Part shown: positions 52,991-61,867 of the stretch, one piece after another | Position numbering within the stretch: the stretch's first letter is position 1 | How the letters are laid out: every line of letters starts with the position of its first letter | Made by a program: the position numbers and the translations under genes | Assembly: GCA_963785415.1 (NCBI GenBank) | Contig: CAWAVB010000001.1 | Coordinates: 1,984,001 to 2,048,000, forward strand | Source: Bog-793 sp963785415 | GTDB lineage: Bacteria > Actinomycetota > Acidimicrobiia > Acidimicrobiales > Bog-793 | Length of the DNA: 64,000 bases | Direction: 5' to 3' | Notes under the pieces: generated by a model | Database searches by the model: none | What the model was told of the DNA's origin: nothing | The model's input: the letters and a program-made list of their open reading frames with translations, nothing else

Positions 52991-53905
52991 ATGGCGAGCA
53001 AGCGCGGGACGAAAGGTAACGCAGCGGAACACGTGACGGGGACGGACCGGGTGAAGCGCGGCCTCGCCGAGATGCTGCGGGGCGGCGTGATCATGGACGT
53101 CGTGACCCCCGAGCACGCGAAGATCGCCGAGGACGCCGGGGCCGTCGCCGTGATGGCGCTCGAGCGTGTCCCGGCCGACATCCGTCGGGACGGTGGCGTC
53201 GCGCGCATGAGCGACCCGGCTCTCATCGAGGCGATCAAGGCGGCGGTGACGATCCCCGTCATGGCCAAGGCGCGCATCGGGCACTTCGCCGAGGCGCAGA
53301 TCCTCGAGGCGCTGGAGGTCGACTACATCGACGAGAGCGAGGTCCTTACCCCGGCCGACGAGGCGTACCACATCGACAAGTGGGCCTTCGAGGTCCCGTT
53401 CGTCTGCGGCGCGACGAACCTCGGCGAGGCGCTGCGGCGCATCTCGGAGGGCGCGGCGCTGATCCGCTCGAAAGGGGAGGCCGGGACCGGGAACATCGTC
53501 GAGGCCGTGCGGCACCTCCGTTCGATCCTCGGTGACATCCGCGCCATCGCCAGCTGCGACCCCACCGAGCGCTACGGGTGGGCGAAGCACCTCCAGGCTC
53601 CGGTCGGGCTCGTCGAGGAGATCGCCGGGACGGGCCGGCTCCCCGTGCCGCTTTTCTGCGCCGGCGGGATCGCCACCCCCGCCGACGCCGCGCTCGTCAT
53701 GCAGCTCGGCGCCGAGGCGGTCTTCGTCGGTTCCGGAATCTTCAAGAGCGAGGACCCCGCCCTCCGCGGCCGGGCGATCGTCGAGGCGACGGCGCACTTC
53801 ACCGACCCCGAGATTCTCGCCAAGGTGTCGCGCGGCCTTGGCACGCCGATGAAGGGCGCCGAGATCGCGACCCTCGAGACGAGGCTTGCCGATCGCGGCT
53901 GGTGA
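52991..53905 (+). CDS. pdxS: pyridoxal 5'-phosphate synthase lyase subunit PdxS
   Basis: 304 residues. TIM-barrel synthase with the catalytic Lys in VMAKARIGHF and the second Lys in IRSKGEAGTGNIVEAVRH, plus ALERVPADIRRDGGVARM and FCAGGIATPADAALVMQLG. It makes PLP from ribose 5-phosphate, glyceraldehyde 3-phosphate and ammonia supplied by PdxT, whose gene starts one base after its stop. Twelve subunits normally assemble with twelve PdxT. Full length. Confidence 0.96.
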   Translation: MASKRGTKGNAAEHVTGTDRVKRGLAEMLRGGVIMDVVTPEHAKIAEDAGAVAVMALERVPADIRRDGGVARMSDPALIEAIKAAVTIPVMAKARIGHFAEAQILEALEVDYIDESEVLTPADEAYHIDKWAFEVPFVCGATNLGEALRRISEGAALIRSKGEAGTGNIVEAVRHLRSILGDIRAIASCDPTERYGWAKHLQAPVGLVEEIAGTGRLPVPLFCAGGIATPADAALVMQLGAEAVFVGSGIFKSEDPALRGRAIVEATAHFTDPEILAKVSRGLGTPMKGAEIATLETRLADRGW

Positions 53906-53906
53906 G

Positions 53907-54560
53907 ATGGCGCGGGAACCGACCGCCGCGGCCCGGGGCCGTGCTGTCGTCCACGCCCCGGCGATCGGGGTGCTCGCGCTCCAGGGCGACGTCTCCGAGC
54001 ACGTCGGCGCGTTGTGCGCCCTCGGCGTCGAGGTCGTCGAGGTTCGGCTGCCCGCCGATCTCGCCCGCATCGGCGGGCTCGTGCTCCCGGGCGGGGAGTC
54101 GACGACGCTCCAGCTGCTTATCGAGGCGGCCGGCCTGCGGTCGTCGATCGCCGCGCGGCTCGCGGCGGGGATGCCCGTCCTCGGCACCTGCGCCGGGATG
54201 ATCCTGCTCGCCGCCACGGTGCTCGACGGCCGGCCCGACCAGTGGAGCTTCGGCGCCATCGACCTCGCGGTGCGCCGGAACGCGTTCGGCCGCCAGGTGG
54301 CCTCGTTCGAGGAGGACCTCGAGCTCGACGGCGTCGCCGGTGGGCCCATGCACGCCGTGTTCATCCGCGCCCCCGTCGTCGAAGCGGTCGGACCGGGGGT
54401 CGCGGTCCTGGCGAGTATCTCGATGTCCGGCGACGGCGTGCATCCCGTCGCCTGCCGCGAGGGGCGTGTGACCGTCACCGCGTTCCATCCCGAGCTCGTC
54501 GGCGACCACCGCTTCCACGAGCTGCTCGTCGCCGATGCGGTGGCGGCCGCGGCCGGCTGA
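53907..54560 (+). CDS. pdxT: pyridoxal 5'-phosphate synthase glutaminase subunit PdxT
   Basis: 217 residues from ATG 53907. Class I glutaminase: GVLALQGDVSEH at the N-terminus, LPGGESTTLQLL, nucleophile Cys in GTCAGMILLA, and catalytic His-x-Glu in TAFHPELVGD. It hydrolyses glutamine and channels ammonia to PdxS. Residues 1-20 are an extra polar tail compared with typical PdxT. Confidence 0.95.
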   Translation: MAREPTAAARGRAVVHAPAIGVLALQGDVSEHVGALCALGVEVVEVRLPADLARIGGLVLPGGESTTLQLLIEAAGLRSSIAARLAAGMPVLGTCAGMILLAATVLDGRPDQWSFGAIDLAVRRNAFGRQVASFEEDLELDGVAGGPMHAVFIRAPVVEAVGPGVAVLASISMSGDGVHPVACREGRVTVTAFHPELVGDHRFHELLVADAVAAAAG

Positions 54561-54612
54561 GTCCGGGCCGCGATTGGGCCGTCCCCGCTCACTCGGCGGT
54601 CTTTTCCCCGCG

Positions 54613-55240
54613 TCAGCTCCCACCGACGCCGGGCGGGCCGGCGGGCAGCACGTCCTTGCACGCACGCTCGGCGGCCTGGTAAGTGGAGCTGTTCTTATCG
54701 ACCGAGTTCGGGATCGTGAACCCGCCCGTGGCGCTGGGGTCGGGGAAGCCGGGCTCTCCGTGGGCGCGCATGCACCGGGCGTACATGAGCTGCTCGGCCT
54801 GGAACCTGGCCGCTACGGCAGGCGTCACCTTCCGGGCGACGGCGTATTTCCGGCAGACCGCGGGGCGGCTTGGTGGGTCGGCGAGTTGGGGTTGAAGCCG
54901 TTGCCGAGGTAGCGGTTGACGCCGCCCGGGGGGCGCTGCCGGGGACGATCGGATTGGGGTAGTCGCTGACCCCGTGGGCGCGCATGCACTGCGTGAGCTC
55001 CAGCATCTTCGAGGTGACGCCCTCAGAAGGCGAGGAACCCCCCGTCGACCCGGCTGACGCGGCGGTCGTCGTCGGGCTCGACCCGGAGCTCGCCGCACCG
55101 GGGGACGCCGGCCCGCCCCCGCACGCCGACAAGCCGAGCCCAACACCAACGAACGCGGTCAGCAGGGTGCTCCACCGCCACCGTCTGGCCGAGTGCTCCG
55201 GCATTCGCCCGCCGGTATGCCCAGCTCTCATATCGGTCAC
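54613..55240 (-). CDS. lipoprotein with duplicated CMRAHG motif (two single-base frameshifts)
   Basis: Three frames join into one protein of about 210 residues. The N-terminus has a signal with lipobox GLSAC (Cys about 40), then a Ser/Thr/Gly linker and CMRAHGVSDYPNP. After a run of six G (54928-54933) the next frame reads GGVNRYLGNGFNPNSPTHQ. After a run of four G (54862-54865) the third gives AVCRKYAVARKVTP, a second CMRAHGEPGFPDP, and CKDVLPAGPP to the stop. One added base in each run restores the whole. CMRAHG repeats mark a family of exported actinobacterial lipoproteins of unknown function. GTG 55240 or ATG 55204 could be the start. Confidence 0.7.
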
Positions 55241-55385
55241 TTCGTTCTGTGCCGTAAGTCCGCGGGCAAACGCCCAAGGATAGAGGGGGCCGCTATCGTC
55301 GTGGGTGAAGCATTCGGTCGGGGCCAGTTTCGGATCGTGTGCCAGCTACGACCGGTTCACCCGATCGACTGGGTTGCGGTGTGTC

Positions 55386-55781
55386 TCATTGATTCGCTGG
55401 CGGAGAGCTTCCGGCGTCGCTCGCCGCCGCCGTGACGTGCTGGTGGATCTCGTGGATCCTGTCCGAATCCGCGCGACGTTGAGCCTGATACTCCTCGTGT
55501 GCCTTCGCCATGATCTCCGCGGTGATGTGCGGCTGCGTCGCCAAGACGGGGTGGTGCTTGTGGCAGGCCTTGTAGGGAGTGCCTTCCACCTTGTGCAGGC
55601 CGATCCGCCAACAGCCCTTGTCGTGGCAGTTGACATGTTTCAGGGCGACGATGAACGCGCCAACGAGCGTGATTTCTCCGATGTCGGAGCCCGTGCCCGA
55701 CCAGAAGCCGTAGTGGGGACCGCTGCCGCCGATGCCAAAGAACCAGTACAGCCAGTTGCCGATGGCGTGGAATACCGACAT
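55386..55781 (-). CDS. small protein of a phage-associated family, unknown function
   Basis: 131 residues. Hydrophobic N-terminus (FHAIGNWLYWFFGIG), then YGFWSGTGSDIGE, NCHDKGCWRIG and a C-terminal CHKHHP. The Cys/His spacing (HxxxGCW and CHKHH) suggests a metal site. I recall short proteins with GFWSGxGSD and HNCHVxGCWR in actinobacteria and their phages. No role is known. AAGGAAAGGG precedes the ATG. It may be a relic of a mobile element. Confidence 0.6.
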   Translation of the reverse strand: MSVFHAIGNWLYWFFGIGGSGPHYGFWSGTGSDIGEITLVGAFIVALKHVNCHDKGCWRIGLHKVEGTPYKACHKHHPVLATQPHITAEIMAKAHEEYQAQRRADSDRIHEIHQHVTAAASDAGSSPPANQ

Positions 55782-56180
55782 GGTGGTCCCTTTCCTTCGG
55801 TTCTGGTCGGCGCCACACGCCCGTTGACGGGGGTGGGCACCCAGTCGCCGCCAGTTTCCCGGGCCGCTCCCGTCACCGGGATGCCCTTGTTGGGAAGATT
55901 CTGCTCCGCACGAGCCGACCAGAGGGGGATCCTCGCCGGGGCCGGCGCGTCCGGCACGTGGCGAGCACTGAGATCATCGTCGCCCGCTCTTCGCCCACAG
56001 ACGCGGTGCTGGCGGGAGATCGGAGATCTCGGTTCCCCGACGAGACCCTCTCGATCGACTGGGCCCCGGCGTTGGCGGAGACACCGTGTTCAGTCCCTTC
56101 ACCAGCAGGCGAAGTCGCGGCCGAATAGCGTTCCGATTGGTACACGTTGCGCTGATGCCACTACAGGATCGGGGGATCGG
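55782..56180. other. divergent gap without a clear gene
   Basis: About 400 bp between the phage-type small protein and the secreted protein. Several frames are open for up to 100 codons, but none shows a motif or a usable start. No RNA structure was recognised. Promoters of both neighbours should lie here. Confidence 0.4.
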
Positions 56181-56852
56181 ATGGTTCGTCGATTGTCGGT
56201 TCTTCTGCTGGTCCTGGGAGCACTCTCGGCCTCGGCAACGAGTGCCGGTGCGGTGACATCTCGCGGTGAGTCGGCGAAACAGCTGGTGCAGGCCGCCGCC
56301 AAGGCGCTCGCTTCGGCGAGATCATTGCGGATGTCCGGGACGATCGCGAAGTCCGGCGGGTCCGCGGCCGTGGATCTCGAGCTCTTCTCGAACGGCGATG
56401 TGGATGGCAGCCTCACGATCGGCGGTCTACTCATTCATGTCACGGTCGTTGACGGCACGGACTACTTCCAGGCATCGGCGGCGTACTGGCAGAAAGATGG
56501 ATCTCTGTCGGCCACCCTGGCCAAGAGCATCGCCCCGGACTGGATCAGTTTCCCGAATTCGGGTTCCAACGGTTTCGGCACCAGTTTTGAGATCCTGCCG
56601 CTCGCTTCCAGCCTGAAAGCGACCACCGGTTTGTCGATCGTCGGGCACAAGAAGGTCGACGGGCACGCCGCCGTGGGCGTCAAGTGCTCGGGCGGATCCG
56701 TGCTCTGGATCGCCGCCTCGGGCACGCCGTACCCGATCGTCGATTCCAAACAGGGCACTGGGGGAGGCACCCTGACGTTCGGCGGCTGGAACAGCTTCAA
56801 GTTGCCGAAAGCACCGAGTAAGGCCATCGCGCTTTCGTCACTGAGTTCCTGA
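56181..56852 (+). CDS. secreted protein, possibly LppX/LolA-like fold
   Basis: 223 residues from ATG 56181, with GGGGGATCGG upstream. Signal peptide about 1-24 (cleavage near AGA), no lipobox. Mature part starts with a helical ESAKQLVQAAAKALASAR, followed by beta-rich segments (GTDYFQASAAYWQK, SNGFGTSFEILPLASSLKAT). This order is like the LppX/LprG and LolA lipid-carrier fold, but identity is low and the claim tentative. It would act outside the membrane, possibly with lipids. Confidence 0.6.
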   Translation: MVRRLSVLLLVLGALSASATSAGAVTSRGESAKQLVQAAAKALASARSLRMSGTIAKSGGSAAVDLELFSNGDVDGSLTIGGLLIHVTVVDGTDYFQASAAYWQKDGSLSATLAKSIAPDWISFPNSGSNGFGTSFEILPLASSLKATTGLSIVGHKKVDGHAAVGVKCSGGSVLWIAASGTPYPIVDSKQGTGGGTLTFGGWNSFKLPKAPSKAIALSSLSS

Positions 56853-56969
56853 CGGGCGGTTCGCCGCGCTCCTCGGCGTTTGCCGGGCCACGGTGCCCGG
56901 TGTGAATTCGCAGCGCTGAGGGGTTGGACGGCGCCGTTAGCCTCGGCTGCGGCGATAGGGGGAGGCTCG

Positions 56970-57437
56970 ATGGCGGTCAAGGAACTCGGGCATCTTGTTC
57001 TCTACGTGCACAACCTCGAGCGGTCTGCCGCGTTCTATCGCGACGTGCTCGGCTGGCACCAGGTCCTCGGCCCGGGTGGTGACGCCGACGCGCCGCCTTC
57101 GTTCCCGGTCGCCGTCTTCACCGGTGGCCACACCCATCACGAGCTTTTGCTCATCGAGGTCGGTCCGGACGCCCCCGGTCCCCTCACCGGTCGGCACGCG
57201 GGGCTCTACCACTTCGGGCTGAGGGTCGGGGACTCCGACGACGAGCTGCGGGCCGCGCTCGCCAGGGTCGAGGCGGCCGGGGCCGAGGTCACCGGGGCCT
57301 CCGACCACACGGTCACCCATAGCGTGTACATCCGCGATCCCGACGGGAACGAGATCGAGCTCTTCGTCGACGTTCCCGGGGTCGATTGGAGCGATCCCGC
57401 CAACCTCGTCGCGCCGATCCGGCCGCTCCGGCTCTAG
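56970..57437 (+). CDS. VOC superfamily protein (glyoxalase/bleomycin resistance type)
   Basis: 155 residues from ATG 56970, preceded by GGGGGAGG. The vicinal-oxygen-chelate fold has GHLVLYVHNLERSAAFYRDVLG (one His), HHELLLIEVG, LYHFGLRVGDSDDEL, and C-terminal YIRDPDGNEIELFVD with the metal Glu. It may be a glyoxalase, dioxygenase or resistance protein; the substrate is not clear. Convergent with guaB. Confidence 0.85.
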   Translation: MAVKELGHLVLYVHNLERSAAFYRDVLGWHQVLGPGGDADAPPSFPVAVFTGGHTHHELLLIEVGPDAPGPLTGRHAGLYHFGLRVGDSDDELRAALARVEAAGAEVTGASDHTVTHSVYIRDPDGNEIELFVDVPGVDWSDPANLVAPIRPLRL

Positions 57438-57457
57438 CCGGTCTGATCCCCGGTTAG
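57434..57457. terminator. hairpin spanning the stops of the VOC gene and guaB
   Basis: CTAGCCGG (57434-57441) pairs with CCGGTTAG (57450-57457), eight pairs with one G-T, and an 8-nt loop. Both stop codons are inside the arms, so both convergent transcripts carry the stem. No T tract. Confidence 0.5.
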
Positions 57458-58944
57458 GCGTCGCTCGCGAGGTAGTTCGGAGCGTCGAGAACGCCGGACA
57501 GATCGTGGGGGTGGCTTTCGCGGTGGGCTTCGGGGCTGACGCGGATGAAGTGCGCCTTCGAACGCAGCTCGGTGATCGTGCGCGTCCCGCAGTAACCCAT
57601 CGCCTGGCGCAGACCCCCGACGAGCTGGTGGACGACCCCGGCGAGCGGGCCCCGGAACGGCACATAGCCCTCGACGCCCTCGGGAACGACCTTGTCCGGG
57701 TCGACGACCGTCTCCTGGGAGTAGCGGTCCTTCGAGTACGAGCGCGTCGCCATCGCCGAGAGGCTCCCCATCCCCCGGTAGCGCTTCATCGGCCGGTTCC
57801 CGATCATCGTCGTCTCGCCGGGGCTCTCCTCGACGCCGGCGAACAGCCCGCCGATCATCACGGCGTGCGCCCCGGCTCCGATGGCCTTGGCGATGTCGCC
57901 CGAGAAGCGCACGCCCCCGTCGGCGAGGACCCCGACACCGTGCCGGTCCGCCTCGGTGGCGCACTCGTGGATCGCCGTCCATTGCGGGATGCCGACCCCG
58001 GTCACGACCCGCGTCGTGCAGATTGCCCCGGGTCCGAGTCCGACCTTCACGACGTCGGCGCCGGCTTCGGCGAGCGCCTTCGTTGCCGCGGCGGTTCCGA
58101 CGTTGCCGGCGATGATCACGCCCCCGGGCCAGTTGCTCCGCAGCTCGGCGACCGTCTCGATCACCCGGCGGGCGTGGCCGTGGGCGGTGTCGACGCAGAT
58201 GACGTCGACCTCGGCGTCGATCAGCATCTTGGCCCGGGCGAAGCCCTCGGCACCGACGCCGATCGCCGCGGCGACCCGCAACCGCCCGTCGGTGTCCTTG
58301 CAGGCCTGGGGGAAGGCCGCCTGCTTCGTGATGTCTTTCACCGTGATGAGCCCGCGCAGCCGGTTCTCGGCGTCGACGATCGGGAGCTTCTCGATCTTGG
58401 CCGCGCCGAGGATGCGGCGCGCCGCCGCGAGGTCGGTCCCGACCGGCGCCGTGACGAGACCCGCCGAGGTCATCACAAGTGAGACGAGGACCGTCGGGTC
58501 CTCATGGAAACGCAGATCGCGGTTCGTCACGATCCCGAGCAGGTGGTCGTCGGGATCGACGACGGGGATCCCCGAGATGTGGAAGCGGCTCATCAGCTCG
58601 AGCGCCTCGGAGACCGGGCGGTCCGGGCCGATCTTGATCGGGTTGAGCACCATGCCCGCCTCGGAGCGCTTGACGCGGTCGACCTCCTCGGCCTGGCGCT
58701 CACCGGCCATGTTGCGGTGGATCACCCCCAGTCCGCCGAGGCGCGCCAGCGCGATCGCCAGCCGGGCCTCCGTGACGGAGTCCATCGCCGCCGAGACGAG
58801 CGGAATGTTGAGCTCGAGCCCCGCGCACAGGCGCGCCGTCGTGTCGACCTCGTGGGGCAGGACGTCGGATTCCTGGGGGACGAGCAGGACGTCGTCGAAG
58901 GTCAGGGCGACGCCGTCGCTGGACTGCGGATCGACGAGCGCCAC
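57454..58944 (-). CDS. guaB: inosine-5'-monophosphate dehydrogenase
   Basis: 496 residues, full length. TIM barrel split by two CBS domains (about 95-205). Active-site loop GPGAICTTR has the catalytic Cys near 305, followed by the NAD/IMP residues in GVLADGGVRFSGDIAKA and MIGGLFAGVEESPGE, then YRGMGSLSAM. It oxidises IMP to XMP, the committed step of guanine nucleotide synthesis. The start codon ATG 58944 is preceded by a long noncoding leader. Good match over the whole length. Confidence 0.96.
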   Translation of the reverse strand: MALVDPQSSDGVALTFDDVLLVPQESDVLPHEVDTTARLCAGLELNIPLVSAAMDSVTEARLAIALARLGGLGVIHRNMAGERQAEEVDRVKRSEAGMVLNPIKIGPDRPVSEALELMSRFHISGIPVVDPDDHLLGIVTNRDLRFHEDPTVLVSLVMTSAGLVTAPVGTDLAAARRILGAAKIEKLPIVDAENRLRGLITVKDITKQAAFPQACKDTDGRLRVAAAIGVGAEGFARAKMLIDAEVDVICVDTAHGHARRVIETVAELRSNWPGGVIIAGNVGTAAATKALAEAGADVVKVGLGPGAICTTRVVTGVGIPQWTAIHECATEADRHGVGVLADGGVRFSGDIAKAIGAGAHAVMIGGLFAGVEESPGETTMIGNRPMKRYRGMGSLSAMATRSYSKDRYSQETVVDPDKVVPEGVEGYVPFRGPLAGVVHQLVGGLRQAMGYCGTRTITELRSKAHFIRVSPEAHRESHPHDLSGVLDAPNYLASDA

Positions 58945-59034
58945 GGCGCACCCCCTCCGGTTCGAGCCCGCGACGGCCAGGGCTGGTTCCCTGAACAGTA
59001 CCGACTGCCCGCCCTTGAAGGGCCGTATTGGCTC

Positions 59035-59577
59035 CTACAGGCCGACCTCGGCCGAGCAGACCGGCCACGCCGACCACCCGGAGACGTGCTGCAGGCGGAT
59101 CGCGGCACGGTCCTGGACCGCGGCCGGGGCCTCGTTCGGGAGCCCGCTGTAGCCGAGCGACCACCATGTGCCGAGGGCGAACTGGTAGGCCCCGTAGTAG
59201 CCGTTGCCGGTGTCGTCGCCGTAGTCGTCGCCCGACTCGCAGTTGCGCAGCGCCAGCCACTGCGCCCGGGTCGCCACGGCCCGGGCGCGCACGAAGTGCC
59301 GGCGCACCGCGTCCGTCCTGCCGAGCACGGCGGGATCCGCGACGAGCAGATCGGCGAACGGCCGGTCCCGGGCGAGATTGGGTCGCAGCAGGCCGGAGCG
59401 TCGGATTGCCGCCTTCCGAACCTTGGCCTTGCGGAGTGCATGTGGGGTGGAGCGGACCGATTGCGGATGGTTGGCGATCGCCGAGGCACGCAAACTGAGA
59501 GCGCCGTCGCCGAGCACGCCTGCGCCACCGATGAGGACGATGGCGGATGTGACCGCGAGCGAAGAGTGTCGTCGCAT
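59035..59577 (-). CDS. Rpf-type transglycosylase (resuscitation-promoting-factor-like)
   Basis: 180 residues, with AAGGAGG upstream of the ATG. Signal peptide about 1-28. The C-terminal 75 residues are an Rpf/lysozyme-like domain: LRNCESGDDYGDDTGNGYYG contains the catalytic Glu and GAYQFALGTWWSLGYSG follows, with QDRAAIRLQHVSGWSAWPVC near the end. Two Cys are suited to a disulfide. It cleaves peptidoglycan in the cell wall, which helps growth resumption. No LysM or G5 domain, so it is a minimal Rpf. Confidence 0.87.
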   Translation of the reverse strand: MRRHSSLAVTSAIVLIGGAGVLGDGALSLRASAIANHPQSVRSTPHALRKAKVRKAAIRRSGLLRPNLARDRPFADLLVADPAVLGRTDAVRRHFVRARAVATRAQWLALRNCESGDDYGDDTGNGYYGAYQFALGTWWSLGYSGLPNEAPAAVQDRAAIRLQHVSGWSAWPVCSAEVGL

Positions 59578-59980
59578 CGAAGGCCTCCTTGGATTAGGGG
59601 ATGTTCCACGTGGTCCAGGTGGGTCGAGATGCGGGCGAACCGTCTTTTTGCATCCGTCTCGCGGCCCGGTGCCGGCAGGGCAAACAGGTCAGGACGCGCA
59701 GGGCGCCCAGGCGAGGTGCAGACGGAATACGCCCTTGGCTGGTTGCTGTGGCTGCTCCTTACTGTCCGAACTGGACGGTTCCTGGCCGGGCGGCACAACG
59801 GTCAACGGCTAGGCGGGGCTCTTCGGTGCCCTCACCGGCCGCCGGTCATCCGGGGACTCGCGTGCCATAAGACCGACCGGAAAATTATTCAAATGTAGTT
59901 TACTCGCCTGTCACCCGTTTATCGGCGAATCGCAACCTCTTACCAGTTCACAAGGGGTGCGGCGGGTTCTGTGGCAGCGA
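59578..59980 (-). promoter_or_regulatory. long leader upstream of the rpf-like gene
   Basis: About 400 bp. An AT-rich patch at 59870-59905 contains TTGAAT and, 17 bp downstream on the minus strand, TATGGC, a possible promoter giving a leader of about 275 nt. I looked for a c-di-AMP (ydaO) riboswitch, common before rpf genes, and did not find its conserved blocks. Confidence 0.35.
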
Positions 59981-60820
59981 TCAAGCGTTCCGGGGGGTGC
60001 CCGGCGCGGGGTCCGCCGGGAGCGAGCGCGGGTGGGCGAAGCGGGCGTCGAGCACCGCCGAGGCCCGCTCGACGGCGGACTGGACCGCCGGGTCGGGGTC
60101 CGCCACCGGGTAGGTGAGCGCCGTCACCGTCGCGAAGCCCTCGGCGCCGAGCGCCCAGTCGTCGTGGGGGTCCGTCGGACGTCCCGCGAACCCGAACGTG
60201 ACACGGACCTGGTCGGAGCCGACGCTCACGACGTGGAGGACCTCGGCCCCGCTCAGCTCGGCGCGCCGGACACCGCGCAGCCGGTCGAGGGCGACGTCGG
60301 GGACGTTGCAGTTGAGCACCGTGCCGGCACGCATCGCGACGAGAGGATCGACGAGCGCCACCGTCAGCGCGGCCGCGGTCGCGTAGTGCACGGGGGCGGC
60401 GCCCTTCGCCTGTAACCCGACCGCGATGGCCGACCGCCCGAGTTGGGCCGCGGTGAGCGCAGCGCCGACCGTTCCGGAGTGCAGGACGAACCGGCCCGTG
60501 TTCCGGCCCCGGTTGATGCCCGATACGACGAGGTCTGCGGGGGCCCCGAACGTGCCCGTGAGGGCGAGCGAGACGCAGACCGACGGCAGCGCGGCGACGC
60601 CGATGGCGGGCACGCCGGGCGCGGCCGGAAGTTCCACGGCCTCGAATCGGAGCGTGCCGACGGAGCGTTGCAGCTGGAGCCCGGTCGCGGCGCTGGATCC
60701 GCTGTGGTCTTCTAGCGGCGCGACGACAATCACGTCGTGTCCCGCGTCGGCGAGCGCGGCCGTGAGCGCGCCGATGCCGGGCGCGAAGACACCGTCGTCG
60801 TTTGTCACGAGAATGCGCAA
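59981..60820 (-). CDS. surE: 5'/3'-nucleotidase SurE
   Basis: 279 residues. Metal-binding MRILVTNDDGVFAPG at the N-terminus, Ser in PLEDHSGSSAA, Asn in SGINRGRNTGRFVLHSGTVGAA, and LNCNVPD, all SurE signatures. It removes phosphate from nucleoside monophosphates and may act in stationary-phase survival. The last 25 residues are a Pro-rich extension. Divergent from the epimerase gene with 67 bp between. Confidence 0.93.
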   Translation of the reverse strand: MRILVTNDDGVFAPGIGALTAALADAGHDVIVVAPLEDHSGSSAATGLQLQRSVGTLRFEAVELPAAPGVPAIGVAALPSVCVSLALTGTFGAPADLVVSGINRGRNTGRFVLHSGTVGAALTAAQLGRSAIAVGLQAKGAAPVHYATAAALTVALVDPLVAMRAGTVLNCNVPDVALDRLRGVRRAELSGAEVLHVVSVGSDQVRVTFGFAGRPTDPHDDWALGAEGFATVTALTYPVADPDPAVQSAVERASAVLDARFAHPRSLPADPAPGTPRNA

Positions 60821-60887
60821 GCGAACTCCTCGGAGCCGGAAGGGCTTTTCACTCCGGCCTTACGGGGCCACCGGTACACTACTTGCG

Positions 60888-61805
60888 ATGTCGCGTCCCT
60901 CTGGCGAACAGCACGTGATCTCCGCCGGGGCCACGCGCGCGACGGTGACCGAGGTCGGCGCGACCCTTCGGGAGTTCGTCGTCGACGACGTGCCCGTCGT
61001 CTGGGGTTTTGGCGAGGACGAGATGTGCACGGCGGGCCGCGGGCAGGTCCTCGCCCCCTGGCCGAACCGCCTCAGCGACGGGACCTACGAGTTCGCCGGA
61101 CGCGTCGGCGTGGCGGCCCTCAACGAACCCGAGCGCCACAACGCCCTCCACGGGCTCGTTAGCTGGATGCCCTGGGTCGTCACCCACCCGGACGGCTCCG
61201 TGGCGCGCTGTACGTGCTGTCTCGTCCCGCAACCGGCCTATCCGTGGTGGCTCAAGCTCCGGGTCGACTACGCGGTGAGCCCAGGCGCGCTGAGGGTCAC
61301 GACGACGGCGCACAACCCGGGGGAGGAGACGGTCCCGTTCGCACTCGGGTTCCACCCGTACTTCGCGCCCGGCCCGGCTGGGCTCGACCGCTCACGGTTG
61401 TCGCTGCCCTGCCGACGTCACGTGATTGTCGATGAGCGCCTGCTCCCGGTGGGCGTCGAGCCGGTCGAGGAGAGCGCGGTCCCATCGATCGCGACAGGGA
61501 TCCCGCTTGCGGGCGTACGGCTCGACGACGACTTCACCGATCTCGTGGTCGACCCCGACGGGCGTTGGCGGGCGCACTTCTCCCCGTCGGGCAACGGTGA
61601 CGTCGTCGTGTGGGGTGACTCGGTCTTCGGTCACATTCAGTGCTACACGGCGGACACGCTCGACCCGGACGATCTCCGGGCCGCCGTCGCGATCGAGCCG
61701 ATGACCTGTCCCCCGGACGCGCTGCGCTCCGGGGTCGACATCATCGCCCTCGCGCCCGGGGAGAGCTTCCAGGGCTCTTGGGGGATCGAGGCGACCGGGG
61801 CCTAG
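60888..61805 (+). CDS. aldose 1-epimerase family protein
   Basis: 305 residues from ATG 60888. Galactose-mutarotase-like beta-sandwich with GRGQVLAPWPNRLSDGTYEF, catalytic His in HNALHGLV, second His in FALGFHPYF, and Glu in AIEPMTCPP. It interconverts alpha and beta forms of aldoses in the cytosol. TACACT lies at 60875-60880, 7 bp before the start, so the transcript may be leaderless. The frame is open upstream only antisense to surE. Confidence 0.88.
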   Translation: MSRPSGEQHVISAGATRATVTEVGATLREFVVDDVPVVWGFGEDEMCTAGRGQVLAPWPNRLSDGTYEFAGRVGVAALNEPERHNALHGLVSWMPWVVTHPDGSVARCTCCLVPQPAYPWWLKLRVDYAVSPGALRVTTTAHNPGEETVPFALGFHPYFAPGPAGLDRSRLSLPCRRHVIVDERLLPVGVEPVEESAVPSIATGIPLAGVRLDDDFTDLVVDPDGRWRAHFSPSGNGDVVVWGDSVFGHIQCYTADTLDPDDLRAAVAIEPMTCPPDALRSGVDIIALAPGESFQGSWGIEATGA

Positions 61806-61867
61806 CGCGCCGGCGCGCGCCCAGGACCGGACGGCGCCCTCCGGGGACGCGAGGTCGTGGGATCGGC

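Noticed and set aside
55305..56180. 5' extension of the secreted-protein frame at 56181
   Set aside because: No similarity or signal; the signal peptide begins at 56181 after a ribosome site.
59600..59960. c-di-AMP (ydaO) riboswitch before the rpf-like gene
   Set aside because: The conserved blocks expected for this class were not found on the minus strand.
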